Source: Muricoccus pecuniae (GTDB lineage: Bacteria > Pseudomonadota > Alphaproteobacteria > Acetobacterales > Acetobacteraceae). Taken from it: a stretch of 64,000 nucleotides of DNA. The stretch covers positions 1 through 64,000 of the forward strand of contig NZ_JACIJD010000009.1 in the NCBI RefSeq assembly GCF_014199205.1. The letters are read 5' to 3'. Shown here one piece after another: positions 54,795 through 64,000 of this stretch (position 1 is its first letter; each line of letters starts with the position of its first letter). The notes under the pieces were generated by a model. That model searched no databases. It saw nothing but the letters and a program-made list of their open reading frames with translations, and was not told the DNA's origin. The translations under genes and the position numbers were made by a program.

Positions 54795-54891
54795 AGGACC
54801 GGCATAGCCCATGCGGGCCGCCGCGTCAGGGCGCGCATCCATCCCGGCCCCCGGGCGCTGAAGGGGGAAACGCTGGGACGAAAAAACCTCC

Positions 54892-56001
54892 ATGTCATCG
54901 ATCCATCACCACCCCCTTCGCTGGGACGGCTGGGTTCCCTCCGTCCTCGGCCTGATCGGCGCGGTGGCGGTCGGCCTCTCCGCCACGGGCTGGGTGGCCC
55001 TGCCGGTCTTCGCCCTGCTGCTGCTGGCCGTCCGGGCGGCGGTGCACCACGCGGAGACGGTCGCGGCGCGGGTGGGGGAACCCTTCGGGACCCTCGTGCT
55101 GGCGCTCGCGGTCACGGTGATCGAGGTGGCGCTGGTCGCCTCCGTGATGGTCACGGCCGACCCGCCGAAGCCGACCCTGGTGCGGGACACGATCCACGCG
55201 GTGGTGATGCTGGTCGCCGCGGGGCTGACGGGGCTCTGCATCGTGCTGGCCGCGCTCCGCCACCGCGAGCCCGGCTTCAACGCGGACGGGGCAACGGCGC
55301 TCCTCTCGGTGGTGGCGGCCATGGGGACGCTCGTGCTCGTCCTGCCCAACCACGTCCGGGCCGCGCCGGGCGGGGAGTACGCGCCGGTGCAGGTGGCGGT
55401 GGTCGCGGGGCTCTGCCTGGCACTGTGGCTCGTCTTCGTCCTGGTGCAGACCGTGCTGCACCGGACCTATTTCGTGCCCGCGGACGACCGGGCCCTGATC
55501 GAGGGCACGGGGGAGGCGCTGGAGGCGCTCGACATCCGGCCGAGCGGGCGGGAGGCGGGGCTCGCGGGCGGGCTGCTGCTGCTCGCCCTCGTCGCCGTGG
55601 TGCTGCTGGCCAAGACCGTGGCCCCCGCCATCGGGCAGACCGTGGCCGCGGCCGGCCTGCCGGTGAGCGTGGAGGGGGTGATCGTCGCCGCCATCGTGCT
55701 GATGCCCGAGACCGCCACCGCGCTCCGCGCCGCCATGGCGGACCGGCTGCAGGCGAGCCTCAACCTCGCCCTGGGCAGCGCCATCGCGACCATCGGCCTC
55801 TCCGTGCCGATCCTGGCCGGGCTGGCCGCTTGGCTGGGGCAGCCGCTCGACCTCGGCATCCCGCCGGCCGACACCGTGCTGCTCGTGCTGACCTTCGTGA
55901 CGGGGATGCTCGCCCTGTCCGGGCGCATCACGAACCTGCTCCAGGGCTGCGTGCTGCTGGTGGTCTTCGCGGCCTGGCTGCTCGTGGTGCTCGTGCCGTG
56001 A
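54892..56001 (+). CDS. ChaA-type calcium/sodium-proton antiporter
   Basis: This 369-residue protein has about eleven hydrophobic helices and the CaCA superfamily repeats: FGTLVLALAVTVIEVALVAS near 63-82 and MPETATALRAAMADRLQASL near 264-283, each with a membrane Glu expected to bind the cation. It exchanges Ca2+ or Na+ (perhaps K+) for protons across the inner membrane. It is divergent from aroE. Confidence 0.9.
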   Translation: MSSIHHHPLRWDGWVPSVLGLIGAVAVGLSATGWVALPVFALLLLAVRAAVHHAETVAARVGEPFGTLVLALAVTVIEVALVASVMVTADPPKPTLVRDTIHAVVMLVAAGLTGLCIVLAALRHREPGFNADGATALLSVVAAMGTLVLVLPNHVRAAPGGEYAPVQVAVVAGLCLALWLVFVLVQTVLHRTYFVPADDRALIEGTGEALEALDIRPSGREAGLAGGLLLLALVAVVLLAKTVAPAIGQTVAAAGLPVSVEGVIVAAIVLMPETATALRAAMADRLQASLNLALGSAIATIGLSVPILAGLAAWLGQPLDLGIPPADTVLLVLTFVTGMLALSGRITNLLQGCVLLVVFAAWLLVVLVP

Positions 56002-56149
56002 TGCGGCCGCAGGCCTGCGCGGTGTTCCGTCCTCTCCCGAGTAGGGCGCGCGGCCTGGTCACGCATCGATCCGAAGTATGCGGGACGTCGTGCGCGATGC
56101 CTCGGCTGGGAATGCTGGTCCCGCGGCTCTGCTAGGTGCCCCGAACCTC

Positions 56150-56704
56150 TCAGCGCGACAGGACGAAAACGCGCTGCCGACGCGCGCCCGGCTCGGAAAC
56201 CGCGCACCGCGCTGTTCCTTCCCGGCGGCACGCGCGGATGCGCTCGGCAAGGCCTTCGAGTTCCGTGAACGGCACGAAATCGGCGTTCTCAGGACAGTTG
56301 CCCCCGAGATCCTGCCGAGGCCGCGTGACCTCGAGACCATCCCTGAGACTGAGCGTGCTGGCACTGATGTTGATGCATCGCGGAACGACCCTGCCGGGAG
56401 TCAGAAGCTGGTAGGTTGCGAGGACGGGGTAGCGGACCCAGAGCGACGTCATGGCGCCGATCAGCCCGACCCCTGACCGAGGCATGGGGCTGATCTCCGC
56501 GGCACCCTTGCCGGAGGCTTCGTAATCGAGCGCGAGATGGTACGCGATCAACATCCTGTAGTCCGGCGGGAAGGCGGGCGGCGTGGATTGGCAGGCGGTC
56601 AGCGCGAGCGCCAGGGTCACGACAGGCAGCACCGCCTTGCGACGATGCGCTGCGCGTCCGGCGCGGCTCGGCGGAGAATCGGCTGCTGGATGGTGCGTCG
56701 GCAT
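56150..56704 (-). CDS. putative lipoprotein, unknown function
   Basis: This 184-residue protein has a signal with a lipobox ([11 protein letters not shown], Cys near 38), so it is likely lipidated. The mature part has no recognised domain; it contains four Cys (two pairs possible) and an [18 protein letters not shown] helix. Base composition is slightly less GC-rich than its neighbours. The ATG at 56704 is chosen for the signal length. It is divergent from gshB by 125 bp. It could be a lineage-specific envelope protein. Confidence 0.6.
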   Translation of the reverse strand: MPTHHPAADSPPSRAGRAAHRRKAVLPVVTLALALTACQSTPPAFPPDYRMLIAYHLALDYEASGKGAAEISPMPRSGVGLIGAMTSLWVRYPVLATYQLLTPGRVVPRCINISASTLSLRDGLEVTRPRQDLGGNCPENADFVPFTELEGLAERIRACRREGTARCAVSEPGARRQRVFVLSR

Positions 56705-56829
56705 GGTGCAGTTTTCGCCTGCGAAACGGGAACCGGCAAGAAGCCGTGTCTGACCGGCCCGATCACCCCCTGGCATTGGAGCTTAAGGAATGCCACCAAA
56801 GCCCCGGACGCGATCACGGATGGACGGCC

Positions 56830-57777
56830 ATGGCGAAGACCCTGCGGGTGGCGGTGCAGATGGACCCGATGGAGAGCATCGGGATCGAGGGGGACAGCAC
56901 CTTCGCCCTCATGCTGGAGGCGCAGGCGCGGGGCCACGCGCTGTGGCACTACCACGTGCGCGACCTCGCGCTGCACGGCGGGCGGGTGACGGCCTGGGCG
57001 CATCCGGTGGAGGTGCGGCGGGTGAAGGGGGACCACTTCACCTTCGGCGAGCGGGTGGAGCTGGACCTCGGCCGCGACGCCGACGTGGTGCTGATGCGCC
57101 AGGACCCGCCCTTCGACATGGCCTACATCACGGCCACCCACATCCTGGAGCACATCCATCCCCGGACGCTGGTGGTGAACGACCCCGCCAGCGTGCGGAA
57201 CGCGCCGGAGAAGCTCTTCGTCACCCACTTCCCCGACCTCATGCCCGAGACGCTGGTGACGGCCGACCGGACGATGATCATGCGCTTCCGCGAGAAGCAC
57301 GGCGACATCATCGTCAAGCCGCTCTTCGGCAATGGCGGCGCGGGCGTGTTCCACCTGCGCCCCGACGATTCCAACCTCAACTCGCTGATCGAGATGTTCA
57401 CCGAGCGCTCGCGCGAACCGCTGGTGATCCAGAAATACGTGCCCGCCGTGCGGCAGGGCGACAAGCGTATCATCCTCGTGGACGGCGAGGCGATGGGCGC
57501 GATCAACCGCGTGCCGGCCGAGGGCGAGGCGCGGTCCAACATGCATGTCGGCGGGGTGGCGGTGCAGACCACGCTGACGGACCGCGAGCGCGAGATCTGC
57601 GCCGCCATCGGGCCGGAGCTGAAGAAGCGCGGCATGATCTTCGTCGGCATCGACGTGATCGGCGGCTACCTCACCGAGATTAACGTCACCTCCCCCACCG
57701 GCCTGCAGGAGGTGGCGCGCTTCGACGGCGTGCACCTGGAGAAGGCGATCTGGGACGCGATCGAGGCCAAGCGGTAA
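56830..57777 (+). CDS. gshB: glutathione synthetase
   Basis: This 315-residue ATP-grasp enzyme joins gamma-glutamylcysteine and glycine. It starts [20 protein letters not shown], with the ATP-grasp blocks [16 protein letters not shown] and [19 protein letters not shown] and the Mg site [20 protein letters not shown]. The ATG at 56830 gives standard length; the frame upstream is unconserved. It is followed 10 bp later by the CocE-type hydrolase, probably cotranscribed. Confidence 0.95.
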   Translation: MAKTLRVAVQMDPMESIGIEGDSTFALMLEAQARGHALWHYHVRDLALHGGRVTAWAHPVEVRRVKGDHFTFGERVELDLGRDADVVLMRQDPPFDMAYITATHILEHIHPRTLVVNDPASVRNAPEKLFVTHFPDLMPETLVTADRTMIMRFREKHGDIIVKPLFGNGGAGVFHLRPDDSNLNSLIEMFTERSREPLVIQKYVPAVRQGDKRIILVDGEAMGAINRVPAEGEARSNMHVGGVAVQTTLTDREREICAAIGPELKKRGMIFVGIDVIGGYLTEINVTSPTGLQEVARFDGVHLEKAIWDAIEAKR

Positions 57778-57787
57778 GGCGCGCGGC

Positions 57788-59590
57788 GTGTCGGACGGGG
57801 ATCTGAAGGGCGGCGCCTGGCGGGTTGCGCCGTCGCAGTACGCGGCCGGCCGCGAGGTGCCCTTCGCGCTGCCCGCGCGACCCCTCTCGCGCTACCTGGC
57901 GATGCGGGACGGCTGCCGCATCGCGCTCGATACCTGGCTGCCCGAGGGCGCCACCGGCCCCGTGCCGGCGGTGCTGATCCTCACCCCCTATTACCGCCGC
58001 TTCGCCGTGGCGCCGGGCAGCGAGGCGGACGCCATCCCGAATGCGGGCAAGTTCATCCGCTACCTCGTCCCGCGCGGCTATGCCGTGGTGGTGGTGGACG
58101 TGCGCGGCACCGGCGCCAGCTTCGGCACGCGCGACAGCTTCCGCTCGCCGAGGGAGCGCGAGGACAGCCGGGAGATCACCGACTGGATCGTGGCGCAGGA
58201 ATGGTCCGACGGGCGCGTGGGCGCGACGGGCATCTCCTATCCCGGCGCGGCCTCGGACTTCCTCGCCAGCACGGGGCACCCGGCGGTGCGCGCCATCGCG
58301 CCGCTCTTCGCCGTCTGGGACACCTACGCGGACAACTACTATCCCGGGGGCATCCTGCTGAAGGAGCTGGCGCGCAGCTACGACGCGCTGATGGTCGCCA
58401 TGGACCACGACCGGCGCGACCTGCTGAAGAACTACGTCTACTACGCGCATCCCGACCTGCGCGGCCCGCATCCCGTGGACGAGGACCCCGATGGCGCGCT
58501 GCTGGCGGAGGCCATCCGCGAGCATCTCGGCAACTTCCGCCAGCCCGACTTCATGGGCGAGTTCCGCTTCCGCGAGGAGGCGCTGCCCTACGACCCCTCC
58601 TTCTCCTCCGCCTCCTTCAGCCCCTACTCCGTCAGCCCCGGCATCCGGCCCGACGTGGCGGTGCTTGCCTGCTCCGGCTGGATGGACGGGGCGGGATACG
58701 CGAACGGGGCGATCTCGCGCTTCCTCACCCTGCGCGACAATCCCGTCCACCTCCTGCTCGGCCCCTGGGACCACGGGGCCCGCTGCAACGTCTCGCCCTG
58801 GCGCGGCGGGGTGACGCCGGATTTCGACCTGCTCGGCGCGCTGCTGCGCTTCCTCGACGAGTACCTGATGGGCCGCGACACGGGGCTGCGCGACGAGGCC
58901 CGGGTGCACTTCTTCGCCCTGCACGCCGAGGAATGGCGCGCGGCGAGGTCCTGGCCCCCGGTGGAAGCGACGGAGCGCCTGTTCCTCGGCGCGGAGGGCG
59001 CCCTGTCGGCCGATGCCTCGCGGGCCGGCGGGGCGGAGACGCGCGCCGACTTCGCCGCGGGCACGGGTCACGGCACGCGCTACGAGCGCATCGCCGGCAT
59101 CAACAGCACGACCTATTACGCCGACTGGGCGGAGCGCTCCGCCGCCATGCTCTCCTGGACCTCCGAGCCGCTGGCCGAGGCGCGGGAGATGACGGGGCAC
59201 GCGGTCGCGGAACTGCTGCTCGCCTCCAGCGAGCCGGACGCGGCGATCTTCGTCTATCTCTCGGAGATCGAGGCCGACGGCACGCCCCGCTACGTCACGG
59301 AGGGGCTGCTGCGCGCGCTCCACCGGAAGGAGAGCCCGGCGCCGGAGACCTATCGCACCACCTGGACCTTCCGCTCCTTCCGGCGGGAGGACGCGGCGCC
59401 GATGGTGCCGGGGGAGGCCGTGCGCATCCGCATCCCGCTGCTGCCCACCGCCTGGCGCTTCGCGGCGGGCAGCCGCATCCGGCTCTCCGTCGCGGGTGCG
59501 GATGCCGACCACTGCGTGCAGGTGCCGCACGGGCGGCCGCCCGTGCTGACGGTCCTGCCGGGGTCCGTGGTGGAACTGCCGCTGGCCTGA
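57788..59590 (+). CDS. CocE/NonD family serine hydrolase
   Basis: This 600-residue protein has an N-terminal alpha/beta hydrolase of the Xaa-Pro dipeptidyl-peptidase S15/CocE type: TPYYRRF, DVRGTGAS, the nucleophile Ser near 150 in TGISYPGA, Asp in SGWMDG and His in GPWDHGAR. A C-terminal jelly-roll domain follows (from about 440; PLAEAREMTGHAVAELLLAS). It hydrolyses esters or amides of unknown identity. The GTG at 57788 has only a weak ribosome site. It is likely the second gene of a gshB operon. Confidence 0.88.
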   Translation: MSDGDLKGGAWRVAPSQYAAGREVPFALPARPLSRYLAMRDGCRIALDTWLPEGATGPVPAVLILTPYYRRFAVAPGSEADAIPNAGKFIRYLVPRGYAVVVVDVRGTGASFGTRDSFRSPREREDSREITDWIVAQEWSDGRVGATGISYPGAASDFLASTGHPAVRAIAPLFAVWDTYADNYYPGGILLKELARSYDALMVAMDHDRRDLLKNYVYYAHPDLRGPHPVDEDPDGALLAEAIREHLGNFRQPDFMGEFRFREEALPYDPSFSSASFSPYSVSPGIRPDVAVLACSGWMDGAGYANGAISRFLTLRDNPVHLLLGPWDHGARCNVSPWRGGVTPDFDLLGALLRFLDEYLMGRDTGLRDEARVHFFALHAEEWRAARSWPPVEATERLFLGAEGALSADASRAGGAETRADFAAGTGHGTRYERIAGINSTTYYADWAERSAAMLSWTSEPLAEAREMTGHAVAELLLASSEPDAAIFVYLSEIEADGTPRYVTEGLLRALHRKESPAPETYRTTWTFRSFRREDAAPMVPGEAVRIRIPLLPTAWRFAAGSRIRLSVAGADADHCVQVPHGRPPVLTVLPGSVVELPLA

Positions 59591-59601
59591 GGATGGATGC
59601 C

Positions 59602-59621
59602 GGGGCGGCCGCTACCGCCCC
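59602..59621. terminator. hairpin between convergent cocE-like and dnaJ genes
   Basis: GGGGCGG (59602-59608) and CCGCCCC (59615-59621) form a perfect 7-bp stem with a 6-nt loop, overlapping the last codons of dnaJ and lying 12 bp after the hydrolase stop. Confidence 0.45.
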
Positions 59622-60760
59622 AGCCCCTCCCAGAACTCCTTCACGCGGGAGAAGAAGCCCTCGCTCTCCGGGCTGGTCCTGCTGTTCGCCTCCGCCTCGG
59701 CCTCGAACTGCTCCAGCAGCTCGCGCTGCTTCGCGGTGAGGTTCTGCGGCGTCTCGACGGAGACCTGGACATACATGTCCCCCCGCGCGGCCGAGCGCAG
59801 CACGGAGAAGCCCTTGCTGCGCAGGCGGAACTGGTCGCCCGCCTGGGTGCCCGTGGGGATGGAGACGCGGGCGCGGCCGCCATCGATGCTCGGCACCTCC
59901 ACCGTGCCGCCGAGCGCGGCCTGGGTCATGCGGAGCGGCACGCGGATGAAGATGTTGTTCCCCTCCCGCTGGAAGATCGGGTGAGGACGGATGCCGACAT
60001 CGACGTAGAGGTCGCCCGCCGGCGCCCCGCGCAGCCCTGCCTCGCCCTCGCCGGCCAGGCGGATCCGCGTGCCCTCCTCGACGCCCGCGGGGATCGTCAC
60101 GGCCAGGTTGCGGTCGCGCTGCACGCGCCCCGCGCCGTTGCACACCTTGCACGGGTTCTTGATGATCCGCCCGGCCCCGTTGCAGGTGGGGCAGGTGCGC
60201 TCCACCAGGAAGAAGCCGGACTGGGCGCGCACCTTGCCCGCGCCCTTGCAGGTGCCGCAGGTGTCGGTCTGCGCCGTGCCGCCTTCCGCGCCGCTGCCGG
60301 AGCAGTGGTCGCAGGTGACGGAGGAGGGGACGCGGATCGTCGTCTTCGTGCCGGCGAAGGCCTCCTCGAGGCTGATCGTCACCTCGGTGCGGAGATCGGA
60401 GCCGCGGCCGCTGGGCTGGGCCCCGCCCCGGCCGGCGCGACCGCCGAAGTTCCCGAACATCTGCTCGAAGATGTCCTCGAAGCCGCCGCCAGCGAAGCCG
60501 CCGCCGAAGGGGTTGCCGCCGCCGCCCCCGCCACCCTCGAAGGCGGCATGGCCGTAGCGGTCATAGGCGGCCCGCTTCTCGGCGTCCTTCAGGACGTCGT
60601 AGGCCTCGTTGCATTCCTTGAACTTCGCCTCGGCCGCCTTGTCCCCGGGATTGCGGTCGGGGTGGTGCTGCATGGCGAGCTTGCGGAACGCCTTCTTCAG
60701 CGCGTCCTCGTTCGCGTCCCTCGGGACGCCCAGCACCTCGTAATAGTCACGCTTGGCCAT
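59612..60760 (-). CDS. dnaJ: chaperone protein DnaJ
   Basis: This 382-residue Hsp40 stimulates DnaK ATPase and binds substrates. The J domain has the HPD motif (HHPDRNPG near 36-43), followed by a Gly/Phe-rich linker, four zinc CxxCxGxG repeats ([32 protein letters not shown]) and the C-terminal beta domains. The ATG at 60760 gives the canonical [12 protein letters not shown]. It follows dnaK with a 125-bp spacer containing a strong hairpin. Confidence 0.96.
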   Translation of the reverse strand: MAKRDYYEVLGVPRDANEDALKKAFRKLAMQHHPDRNPGDKAAEAKFKECNEAYDVLKDAEKRAAYDRYGHAAFEGGGGGGGNPFGGGFAGGGFEDIFEQMFGNFGGRAGRGGAQPSGRGSDLRTEVTISLEEAFAGTKTTIRVPSSVTCDHCSGSGAEGGTAQTDTCGTCKGAGKVRAQSGFFLVERTCPTCNGAGRIIKNPCKVCNGAGRVQRDRNLAVTIPAGVEEGTRIRLAGEGEAGLRGAPAGDLYVDVGIRPHPIFQREGNNIFIRVPLRMTQAALGGTVEVPSIDGGRARVSIPTGTQAGDQFRLRSKGFSVLRSAARGDMYVQVSVETPQNLTAKQRELLEQFEAEAEANSRTSPESEGFFSRVKEFWEGLGR

Positions 60761-60826
60761 CTTGGTTCCCATGCGGGGCGCATCCGCGCCCTGAGGGGTT
60801 GCATCGAAGGGGTGTGCCGCAAAGAG

Positions 60827-60864
60827 AAGGCGCCCGGCCCGCTCTTCGCGATGCCGGGCGCCTT
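60827..60864 (-). terminator. 12-bp perfect stem between dnaK and dnaJ
   Basis: AAGGCGCCCGGC (60827-60838) and GCCGGGCGCCTT (60853-60864) pair perfectly around 14 nt, and on the dnaK transcript the stem is followed by CTCTTTG. It is a good candidate for a partial terminator that lowers dnaJ relative to dnaK, or an mRNA stabiliser. Confidence 0.65.
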
Positions 60865-60885
60865 GTTCCCTTTACTGCAAGGCGA

Positions 60886-62829
<1,944 letters not shown>

Positions 62830-62942
62830 CCGTTAGCTCCTTCTAGCGGCGGCCGGGGCACGGCCCGTGATCAGGCACCGTGCGCGGCCCCATTGTTCAG
62901 TCGGATGGGGATTGGGGGACGGGGCTCGCCCGTCGGTTCCCG

Positions 62943-62971
62943 ATGTATTCAGGGGCGGGCGGCGCGACAAG
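62943..62971 (-). promoter_or_regulatory. candidate sigma-32 promoter of dnaK
   Basis: On the minus strand CTTG (62971-62968), a 16-nt GC-rich spacer and TGAATACAT (62951-62943) resemble the alphaproteobacterial heat-shock promoter (CTTG, ~17 nt, CyTATnT). It lies about 115 bp upstream of the dnaK start. No CIRCE element is present. Confidence 0.45.
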
Positions 62972-62989
62972 ACCCTGCCCGCCCTGAAT
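62947..62989. terminator. long hairpin between grpE and dnaK
   Basis: ATTCAGGGGCGGGC (62947-62960) and GCCCGCCCTGAAT (62977-62989) form a 13-bp stem with one bulged G, 38 bp downstream of the grpE stop. It overlaps the proposed dnaK promoter, so grpE termination and dnaK initiation share the same DNA. Confidence 0.55.
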
Positions 62990-63027
62990 CCAACGCAGCC
63001 TGGCTGCGGGGCCTCAATAGCCGGTTT

Positions 63028-63600
63028 TCAGCCCGCCTTGCCCGCCACCACCACCATGGCCGGCTTCAGCAGCCGCCCGTTGATGGTCCAGGCCGGGGTC
63101 CAGGCCGTGATGACGGTGCCGGGCTCCACGCCCTCGGGGGCCGGCTGCTCGGCCATCGCCTGGTGCAGCTCGGGGTCGAAGGCCTTGCCCTTGGGGTCCT
63201 CGGCCTTCACGCCGTGGCGCTCCAGCATGGCGAGGAAGGCGCGCTCCACCCCCTCGAAGCCGCCGCGCAGCTTGGCGACGGGGCTCTCCTCGCCCTCGGG
63301 GGTGGCGGGCAGGGCGTCGAGGCCGCGGCGGAGGTTCTCGGCCGTGTCCGCCACGTCGCGGGCGAACTTCGTCACGGCGTAGTTCCGGGCATCCTCCAGC
63401 TCGCGCTTGTGGCGGTTGCGGAGGTTCTGCATCTCGGCCTCGGCCCGCAGCCACTTGTCCCGCATCTCGGCGAGCTGGGCGGCGAGGTCGTCCGCCGGGG
63501 CGAGGGTGTCGGCGCCGGGGGTGGGGGCGTCCGGCACGGTGCCGGCCCCGGGCTGCGCCTCGGCGTCGGACGGCTTGTTGGAATTGGGGCTGTCGCTCAT
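63028..63600 (-). CDS. grpE: nucleotide exchange factor GrpE
   Basis: This 190-residue protein releases ADP from DnaK. A disordered acidic/Pro N-terminus (to about 45) is followed by the long coiled coil (LRAEAEMQNLRNRHKRELED) and the beta domain ending in GTVITAWTPAWTINGRLLKP. Length is typical. It is first in the leftward grpE-dnaK-dnaJ cluster. Confidence 0.93.
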   Translation of the reverse strand: MSDSPNSNKPSDAEAQPGAGTVPDAPTPGADTLAPADDLAAQLAEMRDKWLRAEAEMQNLRNRHKRELEDARNYAVTKFARDVADTAENLRRGLDALPATPEGEESPVAKLRGGFEGVERAFLAMLERHGVKAEDPKGKAFDPELHQAMAEQPAPEGVEPGTVITAWTPAWTINGRLLKPAMVVVAGKAG

Positions 63601-63793
63601 TCGGCTGGTTCTGATCTTTCCTTGCCCCCGGTCAGGGGCCTTCGCGCTTCACCTAGGCGGCAGGGGGCGGCGGGGCAAGCAGGGGAGGGCCGCCGGGCGC
63701 GTTGCGCCGCAGCATCGCATGGTCTCCCATGGGGGCCATGCCAGCCCGCCCCGCCTTCCCGACGCGCCGTTCCCCCTTGCCAAGCCGGCGCGC

Positions 63794-64000
63794 GTGAGCG
63801 GGGAGGCGCCGCGGCCGGCCGTGCCGCTCCTGCTGTTGGCGCTGATCACCTTCAGCGGCACGGTCGGCATGTACCTCTTCGTGCCCGCCCTCCCCGAGGC
63901 CGGGGCGGCGCTGGGCGCCACCACGGGGGCGATGCAGCTCACGGTCAGCCTCTACGTCCTCGGACTGGCGCTCGGGCAGCCGGTCTACGGGCCGCTGTCG
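63794..64000 (+). CDS. Bcr/CflA-type MFS drug efflux transporter, N-terminal fragment
   Basis: The window ends 69 codons into this gene. The visible part is TM1 (PLLLLALITFSGTVGMYLFV), the loop PALPEAGAALGATTGAMQLT and the start of TM2 (SLYVLGLALGQPVYGPLS), matching the Bcr/CflA family of 12-helix H+-coupled exporters, including the GQ-PVYGPLSD-like motif A. The GTG at 63794 gives the usual short N-terminus; an in-frame ATG at 63719 would add 25 residues. The substrate is unknown. Confidence 0.8.
   Translation, partial: MSGEAPRPAVPLLLLALITFSGTVGMYLFVPALPEAGAALGATTGAMQLTVSLYVLGLALGQPVYGPLS

Noticed and set aside
62830-63027. CIRCE operator for HrcA upstream of dnaK
   Set aside because: No TTAGCACTC-N9-GAGTGCTAA-like repeat is present; the hairpin there has a different sequence.

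Overview
The window is very GC-rich (roughly 70-73 % by eye) and reads as chromosomal DNA of an alphaproteobacterium, most likely Rhodospirillales/Acetobacteraceae and Roseomonas-like. The evidence is a C4-pathway 5-aminolevulinate synthase, PhaR/thiolase/PHA-synthase-like genes, alphaproteobacterial families (TIGR02302 next to lysA, DUF2125, TIGR02186 next to TauE, zinc-ribbon protein next to ftsE), two orphan Bug-type receptors, and the origin-proximal genes hemE, ppsR, maf, aroE, coaE and dnaQ. Family names come from recognising motifs in the translated sequence; no database search was run.

Layout. 1-330: edge of an IS630-type transposase and AT-richer DNA. 0.3-3.4 kb: DapA-like aldolase with a divergent FadR-type regulator, a CsbD-like stress protein and an RTX protein. 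3.7-9.9 kb: lysA, TIGR02302 membrane protein, DUF2125 protein, ChaC. 9.9-10.26 kb: a gene-free convergent gap packed with GANTC sites and carrying a perfect DnaA box. 10.3-14 kb: ftsE-ftsX-ydcF-plsC and a divergent zinc-ribbon membrane protein. 14-27.6 kb: Bug receptor, queC, a lower-GC RTX gene, trpS-murJ, glutathione/thiol genes (GST, gloB), hisF-hisE, HIT and SirB1 proteins, a 5'-nucleotidase. 27.9-31.5 kb: TauE-TIGR02186-usp-nfuA and a nitroreductase. 31.6-36.3 kb: YfiR-like protein plus TonB-dependent receptor, divergent from a GGDEF-EAL protein. 36.3-39.2 kb: hemE, a 331-bp gap that looks like the chromosomal replication origin, then ppsR-maf. 39.2-43.2 kb: polyhydroxyalkanoate locus (phaR, a Pro/Trp-rich protein overlapping a PHA-synthase-like gene, thiolase). 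43.3-50.4 kb: hemA with an FNR/FixK-like box, a secreted trypsin-like protease, a chimeric ATPase, polA. 50.5-59.6 kb: dnaQ, a second Bug receptor, coaE-aroE, a cation/proton exchanger, a lipoprotein, gshB and a CocE-type hydrolase. 59.6-63.6 kb: grpE-dnaK-dnaJ. The window ends inside a Bcr/CflA-type transporter.

How it fits together. Most of the window is housekeeping: envelope and division (ftsEX, murJ, plsC), heme (hemA, hemE), glutathione (gshB, gloB, GST, chaC), carbon storage (PHA locus), protein folding, and lysine/histidine/shikimate synthesis. The most unusual material is non-coding: two separate DnaA-box/GANTC clusters about 27 kb apart. The one between hemE and ppsR fits the known alphaproteobacterial origin position. 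The one between chaC and plsC has no gene-based explanation. I see no CRISPR array, rRNA, tRNA, prophage or recognisable defence system.
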